DNA from: CAVRCT01 sp963719645
GTDB taxonomy: Bacteria; Pseudomonadota; Gammaproteobacteria; DSM-16500
Length of the DNA stretch: 64,000 nucleotides
Reading direction: 5' to 3'
Assembly: GCA_963719645.1 (NCBI GenBank)
Contig: CAVRCT010000007.1
Location: 186,001-250,000 of the forward strand
The notes under the pieces are model-generated. The model did no database searches. It saw only the letters and a program-made list of their open reading frames with translations, and had not been told where the DNA came from. Position 1 is the stretch's first letter; the number at the start of each line of letters is the position of its first letter. Made by a program: the position numbers and the translations under genes. Below are positions 27,922 to 35,312 of this stretch, piece by piece.

Positions 27922-28154
27922 CAGGACCGCCGAGCGCGGGCGACATCGGCATAGACGCAACCAACTGCCCCACAGAATGGTCCGGATACAGCGCCCTGCT
28001 GCCATCCAACCTCTTCACAGCAGGCTTCAATTACCAGGCCATCCTCGAAAACCCAGCCCAGGGGGGACCACGCGGCGCCCGCCTCACGGTCGGCGACCCA
28101 GACACCGGGGACCAGCTGCATTCCCAGTGGACAAGCTTCCCGCTCGAACTATAA
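27915..28154 (+). CDS. Element ORF A, truncated at the left junction
   Basis: The open frame is complete at the 3' end (79 residues from a GTG inside the junction) and has no ribosome site at the 5' end. If the element is circularised through CCAGCGT, the frame continues upstream into 31972-32011 and reaches an ATG, giving 94 residues starting MPQSNKSNENQNATSVLTGP. Acidic, Gly/Pro-rich, no family recognised; the style resembles phage structural or accessory proteins. Confidence 0.55.
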   Translation: MLTGPPSAGDIGIDATNCPTEWSGYSALLPSNLFTAGFNYQAILENPAQGGPRGARLTVGDPDTGDQLHSQWTSFPLEL

Positions 28155-28221
28155 ACACTCGCGCACGGGCCACCATCAAATAACCATTGACCAAGCAAAC
28201 ACCTACGCTCATCATGAGCGC

Positions 28222-28389
28222 GTGACCCCAAACCGACTGAGCCCCGAGGATGCCAAGGCCATCGCAATGCTGGTCGCATCAGTTCTGGCATTAGTAGGGG
28301 TCTCAGCCCACACCCTCCACAAGATGCTGCGGACCTCAGCACCGAAAAAGAAGGAGAGGAGAACTACGGAAAGGAGGAAAAAGCTATGA
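28222..28389 (+). CDS. Element ORF B, small protein with one hydrophobic helix
   Basis: 55 residues from a GTG start: a short polar N-terminus, a hydrophobic helix (AIAMLVASVLALVGVSAHTL) and a very basic tail (KKKERRTTERRKKL). Its stop overlaps the next start in ATGA. The single-helix plus basic-tail layout is holin-like, but that is only suggestive. Confidence 0.55.
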   Translation: MTPNRLSPEDAKAIAMLVASVLALVGVSAHTLHKMLRTSAPKKKERRTTERRKKL

Positions 28390-28562
28390 CACTGCTAGAA
28401 CAATTCTTGCTTAGCCTGCTGCCAGCCGGAGTAGCCCTGTTGGAAGCAGAAATCAAAAAGCTCAGCCCAGGACAAGCAACGACAGTCGCAGCCGCCCACA
28501 GCACCGCCGCGTCCATCGTCGCCGGAGCCCTCAAAGCACAGACAGCCACCAAGGCCACATAA
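28386..28562 (+). CDS. Element ORF C, small hydrophobic/amphipathic protein
   Basis: 58 residues, MTLLEQFLLSLLPAGVALLE at the N-terminus, then Ala-rich. It overlaps the stop of ORF B (ATGA) and shares TAATG with ORF D, so B-C-D are translationally coupled. No family recognised. Confidence 0.5.
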   Translation: MTLLEQFLLSLLPAGVALLEAEIKKLSPGQATTVAAAHSTAASIVAGALKAQTATKAT

Positions 28563-28939
28563 TGCCGATCGACAAGAACTTGTACCCGGCCGGATGGAGG
28601 GATTTCAGCTACTTCATCCGGCTGGTTCGCGCTCAAGGCCAATGCGAATGCACCGGGCAATGCGGCCTCCACCAACCCAACCCGAGCACCCGCCGCTGCA
28701 TAGAAAAGCACCACACCAAAGCCCGATGGTTCCGTGGAATCGTTAGACTCACCACGGCTCATATCTGCACCTGCAATCCCATATGCAAGATCCCAGAACA
28801 CACGCTCGCCATGTGCCAGCGTTGCCACCTACGACTCGACAGCAAGATGCACGCGCAGCACCGCGTGGCGACGCAGGCAAAAGCAGCCGCAAAACAAACC
28901 CTGTCGGCGGACGATACGAACCAAAAACAAAATCCATAG
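28562..28939 (+). CDS. Element ORF D, HNH-like zinc-binding protein
   Basis: 125 residues. Cys pairs in CECTGQCGLH and HICTCNPIC, then CQRCHLRLD, together with RCIEKHHTKARW, match the pattern of HNH-type nucleases common in phages of Gram-positive bacteria. The final ~25 residues are a low-complexity Ala/Lys tail. Such phage genes are often adjacent to terminases, but none is present here. Confidence 0.65.
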   Translation: MPIDKNLYPAGWRDFSYFIRLVRAQGQCECTGQCGLHQPNPSTRRCIEKHHTKARWFRGIVRLTTAHICTCNPICKIPEHTLAMCQRCHLRLDSKMHAQHRVATQAKAAAKQTLSADDTNQKQNP

Positions 28940-29304
28940 CCCAAAACAATAAGACGCACACATCCAGAGGCCCTAGGATGCCCCAGGAGGCGCGAATAGG
29001 GGAGAACCCTGCCCACCATACCACCCCTTGGGGGGGACTCCAGCAACCACAAGCAGGGGGGGGGGTCGCGGAAAGGACAGCGAGCGTTCTATGCGAGCTG
29101 TCCGGGGGGGGTTTCGGAAAAAAGGACGAGCGAAGCGAGCTCCGCTCCGATTTCCACACTCACGTGACCAACAGCAGAGACACTAGTAGTAGTAGGCATT
29201 GCCCCAAAATGGTGCAAACCCATACTCGTTTACACTATGCGTAACACACCTATGTCTGATAAGACACAATACGTTAACCGGTTTATGGGGTTACAGCTCT
29301 AAGC

Positions 29305-29348
29305 TGTGGAAAACCCTGTGGATAACCTGTGGACGGACCTGTGGATAA
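29305..29348 (+). promoter_or_regulatory. DnaA-box-like cluster, candidate replication origin of the element
   Basis: Four TGTGGA sequences at 29305, 29317, 29328 and 29340 are spaced 11-12 bp apart. Two (29317-29325 and 29340-29348) are perfect TGTGGATAA, the complement of the DnaA box TTATCCACA. They are followed by an AT-rich stretch (about 29350-29405) that could melt. The whole 28940-29475 gap otherwise has G-runs and no clear gene. Confidence 0.6.
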
Positions 29349-29475
29349 CTCGGAAAACTTTTGATTTAACATGTTGCTTGACTTCTTAAATCAAACATGA
29401 TAATGTCCACGCTTATGGTGCTCGCATCACGCGATACAGCCATTAACGAATCGAATCTCGAAAGGAGAAAAACCA

Positions 29476-29742
29476 GTGTTTAGCTTTCCGCAAACTGTTC
29501 TAAGAGCAGTACTTAGCATGAAAAACACAACCCCAGAGCGGCTTTCAGAGACAGAACGCAGGGTAGCCGACAGAATTTGCGCGTGCACCGTGTGCCAGTA
29601 CCTTTGGATCCGCAACGTCAACAAAATTCCCATGCGCTGCCCGAAGTGCCATACGGCAGCATGGGACCGACCTTTGCTCAGTGCGCTCATGTCGCGACAA
29701 ACGACTACCACGTCCCTGAGCGATACACAAGACAAAAATTAG
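29476..29742 (+). CDS. Element ORF E, zinc-ribbon protein
   Basis: 88 residues from a GTG preceded by AAAGGAGAAA, a strong ribosome site. The core CACTVCQYLWIRNV...MRCPKCHTAAWD is a two-CxxC zinc ribbon of the type found in small phage and plasmid DNA-binding proteins. It is the first gene of a four-gene run (E-H). Confidence 0.65.
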   Translation: MFSFPQTVLRAVLSMKNTTPERLSETERRVADRICACTVCQYLWIRNVNKIPMRCPKCHTAAWDRPLLSALMSRQTTTTSLSDTQDKN

Positions 29743-29755
29743 AGAGAGGTGACCA

Positions 29756-30067
29756 GTGAGAAACCACACCCAAACACAGGCGGAGCTTGCCTACCACCGT
29801 AGCCAACTAACTTCCGCACTCGAAACCGCACAAACCTTCCTCGACAACGCGGCCAACGGAATGAAGCAACTACGAAGCCTAGAACCGACACTCACGACGC
29901 GCGACGTAATCGAACGCCTCGCCACACTCGAGGGGCAACGACTTGCCCTTCTGCACGAACTCCGCTACGCGGCCTCCCACGCGGCGCACATCGAACGGCT
30001 TAGCAAACAGAAAGAGCTACCCATCCCGCAACCCGAAGAAGACAGCATGAAAGGCGGTGGCCAATGA
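29756..30067 (+). CDS. Element ORF F, helical protein
   Basis: 103 residues from GTG after AGAGAGAGGTG. Predicted mostly helical/coiled coil (QAELAYHRSQLTSALETAQT, then LEGQRLALLHELRYAASHAA). It overlaps ORF G by ATGA. No family recognised. Confidence 0.5.
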   Translation: MRNHTQTQAELAYHRSQLTSALETAQTFLDNAANGMKQLRSLEPTLTTRDVIERLATLEGQRLALLHELRYAASHAAHIERLSKQKELPIPQPEEDSMKGGGQ

Positions 30068-30309
30068 GCCCCTACGAAAGAGCAAAAATCGAACTCTGGT
30101 GCGCGGCACTTGAGATATTCGGCACCCTGATACCGAAGATCATCGAGAGCGGAACCACCAGCGTCGAGACCAACCTACTCGCGGCCAAGGTCAAGGCCAC
30201 AACAGAAAAAACCAGAGTCGCATTGAAGCAAATTCTCATGGATACAACGGCAGGCTACGTCAACGCGCTCGACAGGCAAACGAACGACCCCGAAGGGAGA
30301 CGCCTATGA
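30064..30309 (+). CDS. Element ORF G, small orphan protein
   Basis: 81 residues, helical, overlapping both neighbours by ATGA. The tight overlaps with F and H and consistent codon use support expression. Function unknown. Confidence 0.5.
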   Translation: MSPYERAKIELWCAALEIFGTLIPKIIESGTTSVETNLLAAKVKATTEKTRVALKQILMDTTAGYVNALDRQTNDPEGRRL

Positions 30310-30524
30310 CGGACCTCCAACTTGAAATCCTCGTACGGGCCAACATGCACCTGTCCTTCACCATCGCGGACATAGTAGAGATGAGAACCACGATCAGTAC
30401 GGACAGCGTAGCGAGCGCGTTCGTCGAAGGCATGCTTCAGCACTTGAAAAAAGCCTCCGTCCTCGGAAACGCACTAGCGGTTGAACTCGAAGAACCAGGC
30501 GAAAACCAGCAGCTACCGTTCTGA
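30306..30524 (+). CDS. Element ORF H, small orphan protein
   Basis: 72 residues ending in ENQQLPF, a short acidic then hydrophobic tail of the kind seen on some phage single-strand-binding or replication accessory proteins. It is the last gene of the E-H run, and its stop codon lies at the foot of a strong hairpin. Confidence 0.5.
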   Translation: MTDLQLEILVRANMHLSFTIADIVEMRTTISTDSVASAFVEGMLQHLKKASVLGNALAVELEEPGENQQLPF

Positions 30525-30580
30525 CAGCGGCATTGCCGCCGCTGTCAACCGGCCCGCCGCTGCACCGCAGCAGCGGCGGG
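30522..30580 (+). terminator. Tandem GC-rich hairpins after ORF H
   Basis: TGACAGCGGC/GCCGCTGTCA (30522-30547) is followed by CCCGCCGCTGC/GCAGCGGCGGG (30553-30580), both perfect. There is no T-run, but two stacked stems directly at the operon end suggest transcription termination or mRNA 3' protection. Confidence 0.55.
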
Positions 30581-31971
30581 CACCTCAGGGAAAATTAGCA
30601 ATCATAGGCTCTTCCCGTGAAACTCCCGTTCCCCTCCACTTCACCTCCGCCCCTCTCCACAACATCCCCACACACAATTCCACTTCTCCACAACCCCCAC
30701 CCCAGCCAAATCCAAGCCCCACGCCAAAGCTAACTCCATCACGCCCCACGCAAACCCAAGCTCTACAGCAATTCCACGCCCTCTATTGCCAACCCTGCTC
30801 ATACGCTTTTACGAATGCCACTTGCTCAGCATCCGCGAATGCCACGCTCACGCGAACCCCAACATCGTGGCACCCAGGCCCGTGCTTTGCGCGAACACCA
30901 TTCCCTGTGGGTTTCGCGTCCCCCCTAGTAAGCCCCGCCCCCTTGCGTCTGCCTGGGGGGGGGACGTTTGCCTGTGCCCCACGCTTCAGGGTCCCCCCCC
31001 GGCAGCCGCTCACAGCAGGGGGCAGGGCTCAAACGGCTTTCGGCGGGCGGATATCGACAACTCAAGTCACGCGAGCACTCCAGGCGGGAACAAGGTGCGC
31101 GGCAAACGATAAAGCGAACCGCGAACTAAGCCATTGCGCCAGTGAAGGGCGACGTGGCGCGAAGGGCGTCGTGAAGTGGGCGGGTGTCGCGAACATCACC
31201 GCTGGCGCTGCCGAGTGGTACCGGATGGCCGTCGATAGTGGCGGGTATCGTGTTTGGTTGAAACAGGCAGGGACGGGTTACGCGGTTGATCGCCAGCGGC
31301 CAGCCGGAAACGCGTTGTGTCATCTCACGTGCACGCAGACGCACGCGAGCCGCCACAACGCACCGGCTTTTAACATAATACGCGTTATCAAACACTCGCC
31401 CAAAAGGCAGGGGCTCGTGTCTGATGAACGCAGCATTATGTTAACCGCTCCCTCGTCAACTTTGCTCCAGCGTGGTTGCATGGCCAGGGCGCCCGCCTGG
31501 GCAACGGCGGGCGCCGAAGGTGAAGTGCGGCAAGCCCGAAAACGCGCACACACCAAAAGAGCGTGTCTGATGTGCGCTCGGGCTTGAAGGAAGTTTGTCT
31601 ATGAGGCCTCCGGCAAGCCCCATTGCATTTCGGGGGGCTTGCCTCCGGCCTCACGCGCACGGCTGGGTGGGGGTGGGTTGGCGAGAAGGGTGTAGTGAAG
31701 TCAAACGCGAAAGCAAAAGCCCGAAACGTGCAACCGCGTACAGGATGTTTCCAGCAACCCCCAGGCATCGGCCTCCCGCTCGTGCGCGCACGCTGGGGGG
31801 GAACAGGGCTCCAGGGCATCGGGCCACGCATCCCCCAGCGCGTGCGCACAAACAAGCGGAAGGCAGCCAACACGCCTCTGGTATCGCAGGCCGCGCCCGA
31901 TCGGCCTGCTGCACCAGAGGCAAAAACCCAACAGCACGAAAAAAACGAACGCATCACGCAAACCGCCAGAC
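30581..31971. other. Hairpin-rich, apparently non-coding right arm of the element
   Basis: Long frames exist in this GC-rich stretch but look like low-complexity shadows. The left third is strongly C-rich on the plus strand. Large inverted repeats follow at 31488-31515 (perfect 10-bp arms GGCGCCCGCC), 31603-31652 (about 18-bp arms), 31782-31849 (18-bp arms, 16 pairing) and 31874-31921 (two-part stem, 9+8 bp). Runs of 7-10 G or C also occur. They may be replication, packaging or termination signals. Confidence 0.5.
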
Positions 31972-32011
31972 ATGCCGCAATCGAACAAATCAAACGAAAA
32001 TCAAAACGCCA

Positions 32012-32401
32012 CCAGCGTATCGTGCATACAAAGAATATAATGATCGTGAAGCCAAAGTGCTGTTAGCAGCAGCACGTAGACATGCCGATGCGCAGGATTC
32101 GTCTGAAACCAAAATTGGGATCAGCGAATTAGAGTATCTATTAACGCAATCAAATAGTGCTTTCGCGCAAGTTTTTATGAGCGGTGGTCGATCGGTGTTA
32201 GAAGCACAAGTAGCAGCTGAAAAAGCAAAAGCAGAAGATCGTAGACAAGAGGGGAAAGAATCCGAGTCAGTCATAACATCTGATATGGCAACGCATTTTC
32301 AACCCTTGTTTCAAGTAGGACATAGACCGTCGTTTCAAACAATTACTGCGGCTAATCAGGCAGTATTTGAGGGGACGGATGAGCACAAACTGAGTCTCTA
32401 A
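32012..32401 (+). pseudogene. 3' part of the disrupted host gene
   Basis: From CCAGCGT onward the sequence returns to AT-rich host style and encodes PAYRAYKEYNDREAKVLL and a charged helical tail to the stop at 32401. It has no start of its own. The open frame continuing leftward into the element is accidental. It joins in frame to 27736-27916. Confidence 0.85.
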
Positions 32402-32427
32402 TCATGTTTGTTCGAAAGGTGGAGTGG

Positions 32428-32466
32428 TCGCCTCACTCGGTTGTACAGAGTGGGGCGATTTTTTTT
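32428..32466 (+). terminator. Rho-independent terminator of the host gene
   Basis: TCGCCTCACTC pairs with GAGTGGGGCGA (one G-T pair) around a 9-base loop and is followed by eight T. It lies 27 bp after the host gene stop. Confidence 0.85.
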
Positions 32467-32483
32467 GTGGTACAATCCCGCGC

Positions 32484-33857
32484 ATGTATCAAGAAATACC
32501 TTTTCAACATCCATTAACAATTTTTTCTCTCTTCGCAGCGCAACAGGGTGCTTTATTGTTAGAGAGTGCGATGCTGCGAGAAAATGATGGGCGCTATAGT
32601 TTTATTGCAGTGGATCCTTTTCTCATTCTCAGCAGTAAAAATGGCTTGGTGACAGTCGGCGAGCGCTGTTTTCATGCCAATCCTTTCGATGTTTTAGCAA
32701 CCGAGATGGCAAAATTTCCGAGTGAGACGTTATCGGAATTACCCCCTTTTCAAGGCGGTGTGGCGGGTTTTTTCGGTTATGAATTAGCACAACATATTGA
32801 ACAATTGCCTTCTGTGCCAGATGATTTGCAATTTCCTGATTTAGCCGTGGGATTTTATGATCTGGTGATTGCGTTTGATTGCCAAGAACAACGGGCTTGG
32901 ATTTTTTCCAGTGGGTATCCAGAACAAGAACCCAGTGCGCGTGCTGTGCGTGCACAAACAAGATTGCAAACGTTGCGTCAACAAACAGAACACGCACCCA
33001 CACCCACTGAATTAAATGTTTACCAACCTTCTGCAAAAATGCCGGTAAAAAGTAATTTTACGCCAGATGACTATGAGCAAGCTGTTCGCCGCGTGCAAGA
33101 ATATATTTTAGCAGGCGATATTTTTGAAGCGAATATTTCGCAGCAATTTCGTACGGCATTCGTTCCTCAGGATACACCGTTTGATTTGTATCAACGATTG
33201 CGTCACATCAACCCTGCGCCATTTGCTGCATTTTTAAATTTTTTTTCGACGACATTGGTGTCAGCTTCTCCCGAACGGTTTTTGCAGCTAAAGCAAAAAA
33301 ATGTTGAAACACGGCCTATCAAGGGAACGTGCGCACGTGGTCAAGATCCCATTGCCGATCAAGCCGCTGCAGAAGCTTTATTACGGAGCGAAAAAGATCG
33401 CGCTGAAAATGTGATGATTGTTGATTTGTTGCGAAATGATTTATCGCGGGTGTGTGAGATGCACAGCGTCAACGTACCGGTGCTCTGTGGCTTGGAAACC
33501 TATGCAACCGTTCATCATTTAGTATCAACGGTGCAAGGTAAATTGCGCCAAGACTTAACGGCGTTAGATTTATTGCGTGCTGCGTTTCCCGGCGGTTCCA
33601 TTACGGGTGCGCCGAAGATTCGCGCGATGGAAATTATTGCGGAGATTGAAAACATTGCGCGTGGACCTTATTGTGGCAGCATTGCTTATCTCGGTTTTGA
33701 TGGATCGATGGATAGCTCAATCGTGATTCGTACCTTTGCAATTCAAAACAAAATAGTCACGTTTCAAGCGGGTGGTGCGATTGTATTAGATTCAGAACCC
33801 AACGCAGAATATGAAGAGACATTAACAAAAATTAAAGCATTGATCGGTGCATTATGA
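32484..33857 (+). CDS. pabB: Aminodeoxychorismate synthase component I
   Basis: 457 residues; converts chorismate and ammonia to 4-amino-4-deoxychorismate for folate. The chorismate-binding domain is complete (GDIFEANISQQF, SASPERFLQL, GSITGAPKIRAMEIIAEIE). The key motif reads RPIKGTCARG: lysine in PIKGT is typical of PabB, whereas TrpE has PIAGT. The start at 32484 gives the family-like N-terminus. It overlaps pabA by 4 bases, so the pair forms a complex from one operon. Confidence 0.9.
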   Translation: MYQEIPFQHPLTIFSLFAAQQGALLLESAMLRENDGRYSFIAVDPFLILSSKNGLVTVGERCFHANPFDVLATEMAKFPSETLSELPPFQGGVAGFFGYELAQHIEQLPSVPDDLQFPDLAVGFYDLVIAFDCQEQRAWIFSSGYPEQEPSARAVRAQTRLQTLRQQTEHAPTPTELNVYQPSAKMPVKSNFTPDDYEQAVRRVQEYILAGDIFEANISQQFRTAFVPQDTPFDLYQRLRHINPAPFAAFLNFFSTTLVSASPERFLQLKQKNVETRPIKGTCARGQDPIADQAAAEALLRSEKDRAENVMIVDLLRNDLSRVCEMHSVNVPVLCGLETYATVHHLVSTVQGKLRQDLTALDLLRAAFPGGSITGAPKIRAMEIIAEIENIARGPYCGSIAYLGFDGSMDSSIVIRTFAIQNKIVTFQAGGAIVLDSEPNAEYEETLTKIKALIGAL

Positions 33858-34417
33858 TTTTACTCATTGATAATTACGATTCGTTTGTTTACAACTTGGC
33901 GCGCTATGTGGCGGAGTTGGGTGTTAAATCGAAAGTGGTGCGCAATAATAAAATAACCTTGAGTGAAATTGAATGCTTGAAGCCCTCGCATATTATCATT
34001 TCACCAGGACCTCTCGCGCCTTCTCAAGCTGGCATTTCGCTCGATGTCATTACACATTTTGGTGCAACGGTGCCAATTTTAGGTGTCTGTTTGGGTCATC
34101 AAGCCATCGGACAAGCGTATGGCGGTCACATCACACGCGCATTGCAACCGATGCATGGCAAAGCATCAACAATTTTTCACGATGAAAAAAATTTGTTTGC
34201 GGGCATTGAGAACCCAGCACAGGTTGGACGATATCATTCATTAATTGTGAGTCCGGAAAATTTACCGACAACATTGCGAGTGACGGCTCATTGTGAACGG
34301 GGTGAAATCATGGCGCTGCAACATCAAACGCATCCTGTATTTGGTGTGCAATTTCATCCAGAATCGATTTTGACAGAAATCGGTCATGCATTATTGAAAA
34401 ATTTTATTCGTATTTAA
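33854..34417 (+). CDS. pabA: Aminodeoxychorismate/anthranilate synthase glutamine amidotransferase
   Basis: 187 residues; supplies ammonia from glutamine to PabB. Class I amidotransferase features: LLIDNYDSFVYNLARYV, the nucleophile Cys in GVCLGHQAIG (about residue 79) and the His/Glu pair in FHPESILTEIG. It may also serve anthranilate synthase, as in many bacteria, since no trpG is in view. Its last 14 bases overlap the convergent parB gene. Confidence 0.92.
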   Translation: MILLIDNYDSFVYNLARYVAELGVKSKVVRNNKITLSEIECLKPSHIIISPGPLAPSQAGISLDVITHFGATVPILGVCLGHQAIGQAYGGHITRALQPMHGKASTIFHDEKNLFAGIENPAQVGRYHSLIVSPENLPTTLRVTAHCERGEIMALQHQTHPVFGVQFHPESILTEIGHALLKNFIRI

Positions 34418-35201
34418 AGCCGAGTCGTTCGAAGTGACCTTCTAGTTCATCAATATTATTAAATCGAATTCGCATATAGCCGCCTCCTCGATCCTCACAA
34501 TCAATATTCACTTGGTTGCCGACATGGTCAGAGAGCGCTGTCTCTAATTGCTTGATATTGGGATCGCTGTAGGGATCTTGTGGGTGCGTGGGCTGCAATA
34601 ATTTTTTGGCTTCTGATTCAATTTTGCGGACGCTCCAATTTTTTTGGATCGACTGCTCAGCTAAAGCAAATTGATGCGTCATGGCAACACCCGCTAAAAT
34701 TTTTCCATGACCTTCAGAGAGTTGACCATTAATTAATAATTCTTGCACGCGCGGATCCAGTTTTAATAATCGCAACGCATTCGTCACACTGGTGCGTGAT
34801 TTGCCGACTGCTGCTGCCACTTCTTCGTGCAGATAATGAAATTCATCAATTAAGCGTTGATAGGCTTCTGCTTCTTCAATCGGATTTAAATCAGCACGAT
34901 TAATATTTTCAATGATCGCTGCTTGCAATGCTTGTTCATCAGTGTAATGACTTACTAAACAACTGACTTCGGTAAGCCCAGCTAACTGCGCAGCGCGCCA
35001 GCGTCTTTCACCCGCGACAATTTCATAAGTCTCTTTGCCGATCGGACGGACAACAATGGGTTGCAACAAACCACCGGTGGTTTTAATCGAGTCGGCCAAT
35101 TCTTGTAATTGGGCCGCATCAAAATGTTTGCGTGGTTGGTATTTTCCGCGCGATAACAATTCAATCGATAAATGTTGTAAAACGGGTTTTTGCTTTGCCA
35201 T
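34404..35201 (-). CDS. parB: ParB-family partition protein
   Basis: 265 residues. N-terminal CTP-binding ParB domain (IELLSRGKYQPRKHFD, VAGERRWRAAQLAGL, IIENINRADLNPIEEAEAYQRL), then the helix-turn-helix (AAAVGKSRTSVTNALRLLKL) that binds parS, and a C-terminal dimerisation part. ParA is not adjacent: the upstream neighbour is a divergent diguanylate cyclase gene. I saw no parS-like palindrome (TGTTTCACGTGAAACA) in the window. Confidence 0.93.
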   Translation of the reverse strand: MAKQKPVLQHLSIELLSRGKYQPRKHFDAAQLQELADSIKTTGGLLQPIVVRPIGKETYEIVAGERRWRAAQLAGLTEVSCLVSHYTDEQALQAAIIENINRADLNPIEEAEAYQRLIDEFHYLHEEVAAAVGKSRTSVTNALRLLKLDPRVQELLINGQLSEGHGKILAGVAMTHQFALAEQSIQKNWSVRKIESEAKKLLQPTHPQDPYSDPNIKQLETALSDHVGNQVNIDCEDRGGGYMRIRFNNIDELEGHFERLGFKYE

Positions 35202-35312
35202 TGACGCATCTCAGTTACAGGTTCGGGGTATTTTATCAGCTTCCTCTTTTTTTTGCCTGGAAAATTAGGCAAGAGGCATTTGGTGATAAAATAGAAGATA
35301 GAGGGCTCATCA

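Larger units (their letters stand above)
27917..32018 (+). mobile_element. 4,102-bp GC-rich foreign element inserted in a host gene
   Basis: The sequence changes abruptly from AT-rich host DNA to GC-rich DNA with C-ending codons, and back. The boundaries carry the same 7 bases CCAGCGT (27910-27916 and 32012-32018). Excision restores the host ORF. It contains two clusters of small overlapping ORFs on the plus strand (28222-28939 and 29476-30524), an HNH-like gene, a DnaA-box-like cluster between them, and about 1.4 kb of hairpin-rich sequence at the right. There is no recognisable integrase, transposase or Rep protein, and no terminal inverted repeats. It is best read as a small circular phage-derived or plasmid replicon, probably of actinobacterial origin, integrated once. 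Confidence 0.8.

Noticed and set aside
30481..31587. A 368-codon open frame in the element
   Set aside because: It overlaps the end of ORF H in another frame, has Pro/Thr/Arg-rich low-complexity translation and no ribosome site; open frames are expected by chance in this GC-rich stretch.
31595..32401. A 268-codon open frame across the right junction
   Set aside because: Its first two thirds lie in GC-rich, hairpin-rich element DNA with low-complexity Arg/Pro/Ala translation and its last third is the tail of the host gene. It is a chance fusion.
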